Below are positions 8,927-17,207 of a DNA stretch of 64,000 bases, piece by piece (position 1 is the stretch's first letter; every line of letters begins with the position of its first letter). Made by a program: the position numbers and the translations under genes. Location: contig NZ_JACIBK010000006.1 of the NCBI RefSeq assembly GCF_014195325.1, forward strand, positions 62,001 through 126,000. The letters run 5' to 3'. The stretch comes from Rhizobium sp. BK650 (GTDB lineage: Bacteria > Pseudomonadota > Alphaproteobacteria > Rhizobiales > Rhizobiaceae). The notes below the pieces were generated by a model. The model was given only the letters and a program-made list of their open reading frames with translations, made no database searches and was not told the DNA's origin.

Positions 8927-11242
8927 TCAGGCACGCTTGCGCAGCTGATGCAACGCGCCGCTCTGTTGCTGATACCCTTCGGCAAGGGTGAAGTTGCCGA
9001 GCTGGCGGTCCATCTCCACAGCTTCGGTTGCCAGACGATGGATCGCGGCCGTCGTCTCTTCGACCATCGCCGCATTCTGTTGCGTCATGGAATCGAGTTC
9101 GGCGACAGAGCTGTTGATCTGCCTGAGCGTTTCGGCCTCCTCGCGGGTGGATTCCATGATCTCGTTGATCTGGCCATTGATGGCTTCGACATGGCCGCCA
9201 ATACCAGTTAGTGCCAACCCTGCCCTTTCGACCAGCGCCACACCGCTTTCAACCTCATGCGTGGATTTCTGCAGCAGGCTGGAGATTTCCTTGGCCGCAC
9301 TTGAAGACCGCTGCGCCAGTTCGCGTACTTCCATGGCGACGACGGCAAAACCCTTTCCGCTTTCGCCGGCACGGGCCGCCTCGACGCCGGCATTCAGAGC
9401 CAGCAGGTTGGTCTGGAAGGCGATATCGTCAATAACGGAGATGATCGTGTTGATCTGGCGCGAAGAGGCCTGGATCGCTTCCATGGCCGCAATCGTCTCG
9501 CGCATGATCTGGCTGGAGCCGATCGTTTCCTTCTTTGCATCGCGGGCGATACGCTCTGCCTGTTCGGCTCGTTCGATCTGTACGCGCACCGACTGGGTGA
9601 TGGCGCTGATAGCATTGGCCGTCTCGGTGATCGAGCTAGCCTGCCGCTCGGTGCGCCCAGCCAGTTCATCCGCCCCTGTGCGCATCTCCTCGGAGCCGGC
9701 GCGCACAGCCATGGAATTGCCGCCGATCGCCGTCATCGTTTCGTTGAGCGTTGCCAAAGCCTCGTTGAAGTTCACGCGCAGGCTTTCGAGTTCGCTCGGG
9801 AAGCGTGTCTCGATCTGATAGGCGAGATCGCCGCTCGCCAGGTGATGGAGCCCCTCATCGAGTGCCGCGACGACATCCTGTAGGCTGCGGGCCTCTGCCT
9901 CGCGCTGTGCAAGATTCTGCTGGCGCTCGCTTTCGGCACGTGCACGCGTCCGCTCGTTTGCGGCTTCGAGTTGGCGACCTTCGATCAGCGACTGCTTGAA
10001 ACGATTAAGCGCCTTCGCCATCGTACCGATCTCGTCCTTCCGGTTCTGGCTGCCGATCTCGACGTCCAGCTTGCCATCGGCGACCTCGCGGGTGACCCCA
10101 GCCAGGCGGGCGAGCGGTGAAAACAGGAAGTTGGTAACGAGCCCCGTGGCGATGGCCATGATGACGAGTACGCCGATGCCGATCCAGGTCAGCAGCGTCG
10201 CGATTTCGATGGAGCCAGCATTCAATTCACTGAGAAGCACGCTTTCGGCGACGAGGAAACGATCGCCGCGATAGTCGATGCTGCGCACATAAGCGCGTGC
10301 CTTGCCATCAGCGCGATCGAAATCAGCAACCGTCATTGCCGAACTCGCAAGCGCATCCTTGATAAAGGTGAACGGCGCAGTATCAAGTGTCGCAAGCTGA
10401 CCGGATGCATTGAGACCAACGGCCGAACCATCAGCGGAAATGATGGCCGCCTTTGCCGTGCTGCCGGACACGATACCCTTTGCGAGAATGCTAGTGACGA
10501 CATCGTCGCGCACCTTGAACAGCATTAGCGCCTTCGCCTGGCCGAGCTTGACGATCGGCACGGCATAGAAGATCGCCGACTTGCCGCTTCCACTATCGAC
10601 ACGGAGGCCGGAAAAGGCCGTTGGCGCGGAATCGTCGGTCGCCTTGGCGGTATTCTCGATCGCCTTGGCATAGGCGATGCCCGCGCCGGTCGACTTCCAG
10701 GCGTCCGATTTGAGGCTTTCGGCGAAATCGTCATTCTTCTTGTAGGAATAGAGCACGGTGCCATCGAGATCGACCATCAGGAGGTCACTGAAGGCCGTGT
10801 CGGCGAGATCGCGAGCCACTTCGCCCTGCGTCTTCTCGTGGCTCGAATAATAGAAACCACTCGGACCTTCAGGCTTTGCGAGCTTCTCGCGCTGGTCGGC
10901 CGGGTTTGGATTGTTCGTGATGAAGACCTTCTTGAGCTCCCCACGTGCATCGCCGGAGCTTTTCTCGATCGTCTTCCAGCCGCTCTTCAGGCTGGTAATC
11001 GCCATCTGCAGCGCTTCGATGCGCGCAATGGAGGTCGCCTGGTTCTCAAGCTGTACAAGCTGATCCTGCAGCATGTCACCGCGGAAGATCAGCACGCTCT
11101 CCTTGGCCTTCAGCGCCTGCTCGTCGGAAACGCGGCTGCTGGCGAAATAGGCGAGGATATTGATGAGAGCGACCGAAAGCGTGGTCAGCAGAATGAAGGT
11201 GGCGATCACCTTGAAGGACAGGGACTGAAATCTCTGAGCCAT
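8927..11242 (-). CDS. Methyl-accepting chemotaxis protein with large periplasmic sensor
   Basis: 771 residues. It starts with a membrane helix (about residues 10-32), followed by a periplasmic sensor of about 320 residues resembling a Cache-type domain ([28 protein letters not shown]). A second membrane helix is near 360-385, followed by HAMP ([21 protein letters not shown]) and the cytoplasmic signalling hairpin with the tip [20 protein letters not shown]. The tail carries no CheR-binding pentapeptide. Ligand unknown. It lies 41 kb from the che operon in this window, so it may signal to any of the cell's arrays. The ATG at 11242 is preferred to an upstream Met because it begins the basic, membrane-directed N-terminus. 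Confidence 0.9.
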   Translation of the reverse strand: MAQRFQSLSFKVIATFILLTTLSVALINILAYFASSRVSDEQALKAKESVLIFRGDMLQDQLVQLENQATSIARIEALQMAITSLKSGWKTIEKSSGDARGELKKVFITNNPNPADQREKLAKPEGPSGFYYSSHEKTQGEVARDLADTAFSDLLMVDLDGTVLYSYKKNDDFAESLKSDAWKSTGAGIAYAKAIENTAKATDDSAPTAFSGLRVDSGSGKSAIFYAVPIVKLGQAKALMLFKVRDDVVTSILAKGIVSGSTAKAAIISADGSAVGLNASGQLATLDTAPFTFIKDALASSAMTVADFDRADGKARAYVRSIDYRGDRFLVAESVLLSELNAGSIEIATLLTWIGIGVLVIMAIATGLVTNFLFSPLARLAGVTREVADGKLDVEIGSQNRKDEIGTMAKALNRFKQSLIEGRQLEAANERTRARAESERQQNLAQREAEARSLQDVVAALDEGLHHLASGDLAYQIETRFPSELESLRVNFNEALATLNETMTAIGGNSMAVRAGSEEMRTGADELAGRTERQASSITETANAISAITQSVRVQIERAEQAERIARDAKKETIGSSQIMRETIAAMEAIQASSRQINTIISVIDDIAFQTNLLALNAGVEAARAGESGKGFAVVAMEVRELAQRSSSAAKEISSLLQKSTHEVESGVALVERAGLALTGIGGHVEAINGQINEIMESTREEAETLRQINSSVAELDSMTQQNAAMVEETTAAIHRLATEAVEMDRQLGNFTLAEGYQQQSGALHQLRKRA

Positions 11243-11432
11243 GAAAACGAACCCTTCCGGAACGGCGCCGCCGACGAGTGAAATCACGGAGAGATCACCC
11301 GCCGGTTGAACTGTAAACAGACCATCGGAAGCCTTAAGCTTTGCGAAAGCCGGCCCCTCTCACATCTGATGGATTACAATTCGGGCATCCGGTTTAATTC
11401 GCGGTAAATGCGACCCCGCAAAAACAAGGCAT

Positions 11433-11447
11433 GTTTTCGCTTTGTTC
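11433..11447 (+). promoter_or_regulatory. Candidate LexA (SOS) box upstream of ruvC
   Basis: GTTT-N7-GTTC differs by one base from the alphaproteobacterial SOS box GTTC-N7-GTTC and sits 43 bp before ruvC. ruvCAB is SOS-controlled in several bacteria. One mismatch makes this tentative. The rest of the 248-bp gap to the MCP start shows no gene. Confidence 0.4.
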
Positions 11448-11490
11448 ACATATCGATGGCACTTATTTCGCCATCGCTATAGGGTGAGCC

Positions 11491-12018
11491 ATGCAAAATA
11501 CGATTCGCATCATCGGGATCGATCCCGGCCTTCGCCGCACCGGGTGGGGCATCATCGATACACTCGGCAATTCGCTGCGCTTCGTTGCCTCGGGAACCGT
11601 CACTTCGGACGGTGATATGGACCTCGCTTCACGCCTCTGCCAACTACATGACGGCCTTGCCGATGTCGTCCATTCCTACAAGCCGGATGAGGCCGCCGTC
11701 GAACAGACTTTCGTCAACAAGGATGCGGTGGCGACACTGAAGCTCGGCCAGGCCCGCGGCATCGCCATGCTGGTGCCGGCCCGCGCTGGTCTCCCGGTGT
11801 CGGAATATGCGCCGAATGCGGTAAAGAAGACCGTCATTGGCGTCGGCCACGGCGAAAAGCAGCAGATCCACATGATGCTGAAGATCCTGATGCCAAAGGC
11901 GGAGTTCAAGGGCAACGATGCTGCGGACGCCTTGGCGATTGCCATCTGCCATGCCCATCACCGCGGCGGAAACCGCATGCGCCAAGCCATAGCCAACGCT
12001 CCCGCAACCCATCCCTGA
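11491..12018 (+). CDS. ruvC: Holliday junction endonuclease RuvC
   Basis: 175 residues. RuvC cuts Holliday junctions made by RuvAB during recombinational repair. The RNase H-like acidic residues are visible: Asp11 in [10 protein letters not shown], Glu in [11 protein letters not shown] near residue 70, and the C-terminal [14 protein letters not shown] pair near 145. Length is typical. It is the first gene of ruvC-ruvA-ruvB, with 12 bp to ruvA. A near-consensus SOS box lies upstream. Confidence 0.96.
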   Translation: MQNTIRIIGIDPGLRRTGWGIIDTLGNSLRFVASGTVTSDGDMDLASRLCQLHDGLADVVHSYKPDEAAVEQTFVNKDAVATLKLGQARGIAMLVPARAGLPVSEYAPNAVKKTVIGVGHGEKQQIHMMLKILMPKAEFKGNDAADALAIAICHAHHRGGNRMRQAIANAPATHP

Positions 12019-12030
12019 CGGAACAAGATC

Positions 12031-12645
12031 ATGATCGGCAAGCTGAAAGGCACCATAGACGAAATCGGCGATGATTATGTGCTCGTGGATGTGCATGGCG
12101 TCTGCTACGTCGCCTATTGCTCGGCGCGCACGCTTTCAAAGCTCGGCTCCGTCGGAGAGGCCTGCGTGCTTTTCATCGAGACCTACGTGCGCGAGGACCA
12201 GCTGAAACTCTTCGGTTTCCAGACCCAGCTTGAACGCGAATGGTTCAATCTGCTGCAGAGCGTTCAGGGCGTCGGTGCGAAGGTGGCGCTCGCCGTGCTT
12301 TCGGCGCTGACACCTCCCGAACTTGCCAATGCGATCGCTCTGCAGGATAAGGCCGCAGTCTCCCGCGCCCAGGGCGTCGGGCCTAAGGTCGCGGTGCGCA
12401 TCGTCACTGAACTCAAGAACAAGGCCCCCGCCTTTGCCGGCGAGGCGATCAATATCGGCCTTAAGCAGGAGATCGGCGAGGGCGTAGCCGCTGCGCCCGT
12501 TGCCGACGCTGTTTCGGCTCTGACCAATCTTGGCTATTCCCGCGACCAGGCCGCCAACGCCGTCGCCGCTGCGATGAAGACAGCTGGCGAAGATGCAGAC
12601 AGCGCCAAGCTGATCCGCCTCGGACTTAGGGAACTCTCACGTTGA
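12031..12645 (+). CDS. ruvA: Holliday junction DNA-binding subunit RuvA
   Basis: 204 residues. RuvA tetramers bind the four-way junction and load the RuvB motor. Domain I begins [21 protein letters not shown]. The helix-hairpin-helix motifs are at about residues 71-135 ([18 protein letters not shown] and [18 protein letters not shown]). The C-terminal RuvB-binding domain III ([19 protein letters not shown]) is complete. It lies 12 bp after ruvC; ruvB follows after about 70 bp. Confidence 0.96.
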   Translation: MIGKLKGTIDEIGDDYVLVDVHGVCYVAYCSARTLSKLGSVGEACVLFIETYVREDQLKLFGFQTQLEREWFNLLQSVQGVGAKVALAVLSALTPPELANAIALQDKAAVSRAQGVGPKVAVRIVTELKNKAPAFAGEAINIGLKQEIGEGVAAAPVADAVSALTNLGYSRDQAANAVAAAMKTAGEDADSAKLIRLGLRELSR

Positions 12646-12714
12646 CGCCCCGGCCGGGTGTCAATGGCGGCCGCTTGGTGTATGGACTTGAGCAAGCTTT
12701 GAACGGAAATGCTG

Positions 12715-13752
12715 ATGAGTGATGCCCGCCTAATAACGCCGGAAAAGCGTGGCGAAGACCTGGACACGACGCTGCGCCCGCAATCGCTGGACGAGTTTAC
12801 CGGCCAGGCGGAGGCACGCGCCAACCTCAAGATCTTCATCGAAGCAGCCAAGAACAGGGGCGAAGCGCTGGACCACGTTCTCTTCGTCGGCCCGCCGGGC
12901 CTCGGCAAGACGACGCTGGCGCAGATCATGGCGAAAGAACTCGGCGTCAACTTCCGCTCGACCTCCGGCCCTGTGATTGCAAAGGCCGGCGATCTGGCCG
13001 CCCTTCTGACTAATTTGGAAGAGCGCGACGTGCTCTTCATCGACGAAATCCACCGCCTGAACCCGGCGGTCGAGGAAATCCTCTATCCGGCGATGGAAGA
13101 TTTTCAGCTCGACCTCATCATCGGCGAAGGTCCGGCCGCCCGATCGGTGAAAATCGATCTGTCGAAATTCACGCTCGTTGCCGCCACGACCCGCCTCGGC
13201 TTGCTGACCACGCCGCTGCGCGACCGCTTCGGCATCCCAGTGCGCCTCTCCTTCTACACAGTGGAAGAGCTGGAACTGATCGTTCGCCGCGGTGCCCGTT
13301 TGATGGGCCTCGCCATGACTGACGACGGCGCCCGCGAGATCGCGCGCCGCGCCCGCGGCACACCGCGCATCGCCGGCCGTCTGCTGCGCCGCGTGCGTGA
13401 TTTCGCCGAAGTCGCAAGGGCTGAGGCCGTGACCCGCGAGATCGCCGACGAGGCGCTGACCCGCCTGCTGGTTGACAATATGGGACTCGACCAGCTCGAT
13501 AAGCGCTATCTCAACATGATCGCCGTCAATTTCGGCGGTGGCCCGGTCGGCATCGAAACCATCGCCGCCGGCCTCTCCGAGCCGCGTGACGCGATCGAAG
13601 ACATCATCGAGCCCTATATGATCCAGCAGGGTTTCATCCAGCGCACACCGCGCGGCCGCGTTCTGACCGCAATCGCGTGGAAACATCTCGGCATGCAGCC
13701 GCCGAAGGATATGGAGGCTGCACAGTTCGGGCTGTTTCGAGAGGACGATTGA
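12715..13752 (+). CDS. ruvB: Holliday junction branch-migration ATPase RuvB
   Basis: 345-residue AAA+ motor that drives branch migration with RuvA. Walker [12 protein letters not shown] lies near residue 62, Walker [12 protein letters not shown] near 112, sensor 1 AATTRLG near 158 and the arginine finger in [11 protein letters not shown] near 170. The C-terminal winged helix ([13 protein letters not shown]) is intact. ATG at 12715 is preferred over the one 6 bp upstream because GGAA is then suitably spaced and the product begins MSDARLI, like other rhizobial RuvB proteins. The next gene starts at the base after its stop. Confidence 0.96.
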   Translation: MSDARLITPEKRGEDLDTTLRPQSLDEFTGQAEARANLKIFIEAAKNRGEALDHVLFVGPPGLGKTTLAQIMAKELGVNFRSTSGPVIAKAGDLAALLTNLEERDVLFIDEIHRLNPAVEEILYPAMEDFQLDLIIGEGPAARSVKIDLSKFTLVAATTRLGLLTTPLRDRFGIPVRLSFYTVEELELIVRRGARLMGLAMTDDGAREIARRARGTPRIAGRLLRRVRDFAEVARAEAVTREIADEALTRLLVDNMGLDQLDKRYLNMIAVNFGGGPVGIETIAAGLSEPRDAIEDIIEPYMIQQGFIQRTPRGRVLTAIAWKHLGMQPPKDMEAAQFGLFREDD

Positions 13753-14655
13753 TTGATCAGCCGGCGTGGCTTCCTCAAATTGGCGGGCAGCAGTTTTGCC
13801 GGCCTCATGGCACTCGGCGGATATACCTTCGCCTATGAACCGCTGGCTCGGCTGGCAATTTCCCGTTACGCGTTGACGCCTCCAGGATGGACGCCCGGCC
13901 TGAAACTGCGGCTGGTCGCGCTGGCTGACTTTCACGCCTGCGAACCCTGGATGTCCACGGCCCGTATCGCCTCGATCTGTGCCCGAGCCAACGAATTGGA
14001 AGGCGACTTGACGCTCCTTCTTGGCGACTATGCTGCCGGTATGAATATGGTGACTGGGTATGTTCATTCCAGCGAGTGGTCAAAGGCGCTGGCGACGCTC
14101 AAAGCCCCGCTCGGCGTCCATGCCATCATGGGCAACCATGATTGGTGGGAGGATAGAACCGCCCAGAGGAACGGCGGAGGCGATACATTCGGACATCGGG
14201 CTTTGGCCGAAGCCGGCATTCCGGTCTACAGCAATCGTGCCGTTCGGCTGGAGAAGAATGGGCACCGCTTCTGGCTGGCAGGCCTGGAAGACCAACTAGC
14301 GCTCCTGCCCGGCAGAAAATGGGGCCGCAGCCAGATACGGGGCCTCGACGATCTCGACGGGACGCTTGCGCAGGTTTCCGACAACGCGCCCGTTGTCTTG
14401 CTTGCCCACGAGCCTGATATTTTCCCGCGCGTGCCGGAGCGAGTATCGCTTACCCTGTCCGGTCACACGCATGGAGGACAGATCCGCTTTTTCGGTTATT
14501 CGCCAATCGTACCCTCGCGTTATGGTGATCGCTATGCCTACGGCCATGTTGTGGAGAACGGCCGAAACATCATCGTTTCCGGCGGGCTCGGTTGCTCTAT
14601 CGCGCCGGTGCGCTTTGGCGTTCCGCCGGAGATAGTGGTCATCGATATCGGATAA
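13753..14655 (+). CDS. Tat-exported metallophosphoesterase (TTG start)
   Basis: 300 residues. The N-terminus has a twin-arginine motif, SRRGFLKLAG, followed by a hydrophobic stretch, so the folded enzyme is probably sent to the periplasm by Tat. Calcineurin-like metal motifs are present: ALADFHACEPW near residue 57, LLLGDYAAG near 95, IMGNHDWWED near 130 and TLSGHTHGGQIRFFG near 238. It resembles YkuE/YaeI-type lipid or nucleotide phosphoesterases; substrate unknown. The start is TTG directly after the ruvB stop, supported by GAGAGGA 8 bases upstream, implying translational coupling to the ruv operon. Confidence 0.87.
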   Translation: MISRRGFLKLAGSSFAGLMALGGYTFAYEPLARLAISRYALTPPGWTPGLKLRLVALADFHACEPWMSTARIASICARANELEGDLTLLLGDYAAGMNMVTGYVHSSEWSKALATLKAPLGVHAIMGNHDWWEDRTAQRNGGGDTFGHRALAEAGIPVYSNRAVRLEKNGHRFWLAGLEDQLALLPGRKWGRSQIRGLDDLDGTLAQVSDNAPVVLLAHEPDIFPRVPERVSLTLSGHTHGGQIRFFGYSPIVPSRYGDRYAYGHVVENGRNIIVSGGLGCSIAPVRFGVPPEIVVIDIG

Positions 14656-14660
14656 TATCA

Positions 14661-15170
14661 TTGCCCAAGAGAACCGTCGTTCGCCTCAATGCAGGCAGCC
14701 AGCGCTTCAACTACCGCATCGCCGGGCTCGGCTTCCGCGACGGGCATGTGCTTGTGCATCGCGCCCTTCACGAACCTTTTTGGACTTTTCCCGGCGGCCG
14801 AGCTGAGATCGGGGAAACTTCCCTGGAAACGCTGAGACGGGAAATGATGGAAGAGCTCGGTGTCGAAGTGAGCGTCGGCCGCCTGCTCTGGATCGTCGAG
14901 AATTTCTTCCGTTACGAAGGTCGTGACTGGCACGAACTCGGCTTCTATTATCTCATGGAAATCCCGCAGGAGTTCCCATTCCGCACGCATGAGATCATTC
15001 ATCGGGTTGAGGATGGCGACAATCACCTGGAATTTAAATGGGTGCCCGCAACAGTCCAGGCCCTGACCGCGCTCGATATTCCGCCCTACTTCATCGCAAG
15101 CGAGATCGAAAACCTGCCGACCTCGCCCCGTCATCTCGTGTGGCGCGATGGTGATCTCGACAAGGACTAG
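14661..15170 (+). CDS. Nudix hydrolase
   Basis: About 169 residues with a perfect Nudix box: GRAEIGE, seven residues, then REMMEELGV (about residues 48-70), which binds the metal and cleaves nucleoside diphosphate-X compounds. The rest of the fold, including LGFYYLME and the C-terminal PRHLVW strand, is intact. Substrate unknown. No ATG is available near the conserved N-terminus. A TTG at 14661, 5 bp after the phosphoesterase stop, is the likely start, though no strong ribosome site is visible; a longer frame would overlap the preceding gene. Probably the last gene of the ruv transcript. Confidence 0.82.
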   Translation: MPKRTVVRLNAGSQRFNYRIAGLGFRDGHVLVHRALHEPFWTFPGGRAEIGETSLETLRREMMEELGVEVSVGRLLWIVENFFRYEGRDWHELGFYYLMEIPQEFPFRTHEIIHRVEDGDNHLEFKWVPATVQALTALDIPPYFIASEIENLPTSPRHLVWRDGDLDKD

Positions 15171-15264
15171 GGCAAAAACGTGAGGCGGTTTGCGTCCAGA
15201 ATTGCGTGCGAACAAGGAGATAAAGCGTTCGAAGAAAAGAAGAGTGCCTTAAGGAGGAAACACA

Positions 15265-15828
15265 ATGCCGAGTTTCGATCCCTCTCGCATGTTCCGAAAG
15301 CTCGCCTATAACAACGCTTTGGCGAACCACCGGCTTCTTGCCGCCTGCTCAGCCCTCAAGCCGGGTGAATTCGAAGCCACGCGCACAAACTTTTTCCCGT
15401 CGATCAAATCGACGCTGAACCACATCCTCACGGTCGACTGGTTCTATGTTGATGGGCTCGAAGACGGCACACTCGGCCTTCGCGCTTTCGGCATCGAAGA
15501 ACCCTTTGACGATCTGCGGTCGCTCTCGGCAGAGCAGGCGAAGGTCGACCAGCGCCTCGTTGGCGTCTGCGAGACGCTGACGCCGGAAAGACTTGTCTCG
15601 ATCGTGGAGATCCAGCGCGAAGGCCGCATCCAGCGGGAGCGCATGGAGGATGTGCTGAGCCATCTCTTCCAGCATCAGACGCACCATCGTGGGCAGGTGC
15701 ATGCCATGCTGTCCGGCAGCAGCGTCGCGCCACCGCAATTGGATGAATTTATCGTCGATGACGACGCGAGATTCCGGGGCAGCGAGATCGCTGCCCTTGG
15801 ATGGAGCGAAGAGAGGCTGATGCGTTAG
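15265..15828 (+). CDS. DinB-family protein
   Basis: 187 residues of the DinB/YfiT four-helix-bundle fold. The metal-site histidines are visible: one in STLNHILTVDWFYVDGL near residue 50 and two in HQTHHRGQVHAML near 140. Members include thiol transferases (for example bacillithiol- or glutathione-linked) and damage-induced proteins; no specific role can be assigned. AAGGAGG lies 11 bases before the ATG. Its last four bases overlap the convergent acvB end. Confidence 0.87.
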   Translation: MPSFDPSRMFRKLAYNNALANHRLLAACSALKPGEFEATRTNFFPSIKSTLNHILTVDWFYVDGLEDGTLGLRAFGIEEPFDDLRSLSAEQAKVDQRLVGVCETLTPERLVSIVEIQREGRIQRERMEDVLSHLFQHQTHHRGQVHAMLSGSSVAPPQLDEFIVDDDARFRGSEIAALGWSEERLMR

Positions 15829-17207
15829 CTCTTCAAGCGCTCCTTCAGGCCATCGATGATCGTTTTGGTCAAAAGATCGTAATTTTCATCGAAGTGATGA
15901 TCGCCCGGCAGTTCGATGACCTCGCCGCCAACATCCTTGACAGCGGGGCAGGCAACATCGTCGTCATCGTCCTTGCCGTAGATGCACTGGACGAGTTTCG
16001 GATCGGCACCTTTGAGATCCTTGATGGGGTCGCCGCCCGCCCCCTCGGTTTTCTGACCGAGCCACCCCATCACGGAAATGACATAATCGACCTGGTGCGA
16101 CAGCGACAGAAGCGAAATCTGTGCAACAGCTGCCTTCTCCGCCGGCTTCAAAAGCTGATAGGTGGCAGGCACGACATCCGCGCCGAACGAATAACCGATC
16201 AATAGGACGCGCTTCACCTTCCACTGCTTGCGGTAGAAGTCGATGATGCGAGAAAGGTCGTCGGCCGTTTCCTGCGGCTTCCGCTCCGTCCAGAAGTACC
16301 GCAGCGAGTCGATGCCGACGACCGGAATACCCTCTTTCTGGAGCTTCCCGCCTACTTCCTTGTCGATATCGCGCCAGCCGCCGTCACCCGAATAGATCAC
16401 CGCCATCGTGTCGAAGTTCGGCTTGGTGTCGAGAATGGCAAGCGGCAGACCCAGCGGATTGTCGAAAGCGCCCGAAGCTGTCACCAGGTCGTCTAACGTA
16501 TCGGCAAATACCGTCTGCGCGTCATCGTCGGATTCGCGGATGTCAATGGCATCATGCGTCTTCTTGAGGTCCTCGACATGGGCGCGGCCGTCCTTGTCGG
16601 CCTTCGGCGTGAAGGTCGCGATGATCGGGTCTGGAAGTACACCGTCGGTGAGTCCATAGATGCTGCGGTCTCCAACCACTTTCCTCTTGGCCGGCGTGCA
16701 GAGCTCCTTGGTCAGCGGAATGCCTGCGCGCGGATCGACAGCGAAGGTCTGCCCAATCGTCGCATCGGGCGTCTGCGCGGCAATGGTGAGCGCCAGCGCG
16801 CCACCTTCGCCAATACCGGCAACGATCGGCAGGTGATAGGGACTGTTGCCGGCGGCGCGTTGCACCTGCTGGCTGAGCGATTCAATATCGGAGACCGTAT
16901 AGATACAGCCATCATTCAGGCTGAGGTCGTAGCGGTTCAATGCCTCCATATAGGACGGAAAATCGATACCGACGACGACGGAGCCCTGCGAAACCAGGCG
17001 GTCGGCCTCAGTCTTTTCATTGTCGCTCCAACCGGCCGCATCGGAAATTAGAAAGACTGCGCCCTTCACCTCGCCCTGGGGCAGGAAGATATGCGGCGAA
17101 GGGATGAGGCCGGTCTCAAAGCTCTGGGTGGTTTCATCAGCGGCATAAGACGGCACGGCCGCAAGCATGCTGATGCATGCAGCAGCAAACAGGTATTTTT
17201 TCATCAT
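15825..17207 (-). CDS. acvB: AcvB/VirJ-like lysyl-phosphatidylglycerol hydrolase (AtvA)
   Basis: 460 residues with a signal peptide (cleavage after SYA near residue 22) and two alpha/beta-hydrolase-like halves. The second half has the nucleophile elbow IGYSFGADVVPATY near residue 335, following MAVIYSGDGGWRDID. This matches AcvB of Agrobacterium and AtvA of Rhizobium tropici. Those are periplasmic proteins needed for acid tolerance and host interaction and, for AcvB, lysyl-phosphatidylglycerol hydrolysis. Its ATG overlaps the lpiA stop by 4 bp, giving the known lpiA-acvB operon. It converges with the DinB gene. Confidence 0.92.
   Translation of the reverse strand: MMKKYLFAAACISMLAAVPSYAADETTQSFETGLIPSPHIFLPQGEVKGAVFLISDAAGWSDNEKTEADRLVSQGSVVVGIDFPSYMEALNRYDLSLNDGCIYTVSDIESLSQQVQRAAGNSPYHLPIVAGIGEGGALALTIAAQTPDATIGQTFAVDPRAGIPLTKELCTPAKRKVVGDRSIYGLTDGVLPDPIIATFTPKADKDGRAHVEDLKKTHDAIDIRESDDDAQTVFADTLDDLVTASGAFDNPLGLPLAILDTKPNFDTMAVIYSGDGGWRDIDKEVGGKLQKEGIPVVGIDSLRYFWTERKPQETADDLSRIIDFYRKQWKVKRVLLIGYSFGADVVPATYQLLKPAEKAAVAQISLLSLSHQVDYVISVMGWLGQKTEGAGGDPIKDLKGADPKLVQCIYGKDDDDDVACPAVKDVGGEVIELPGDHHFDENYDLLTKTIIDGLKERLKS

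Noticed and set aside
12730..14067. A 445-codon open frame antisense to ruvB and the phosphoesterase gene
   Set aside because: It is a product of high GC content on the opposite strand of two clearly recognised genes, with a low-complexity, His/Arg/Gln-rich translation and no domain.
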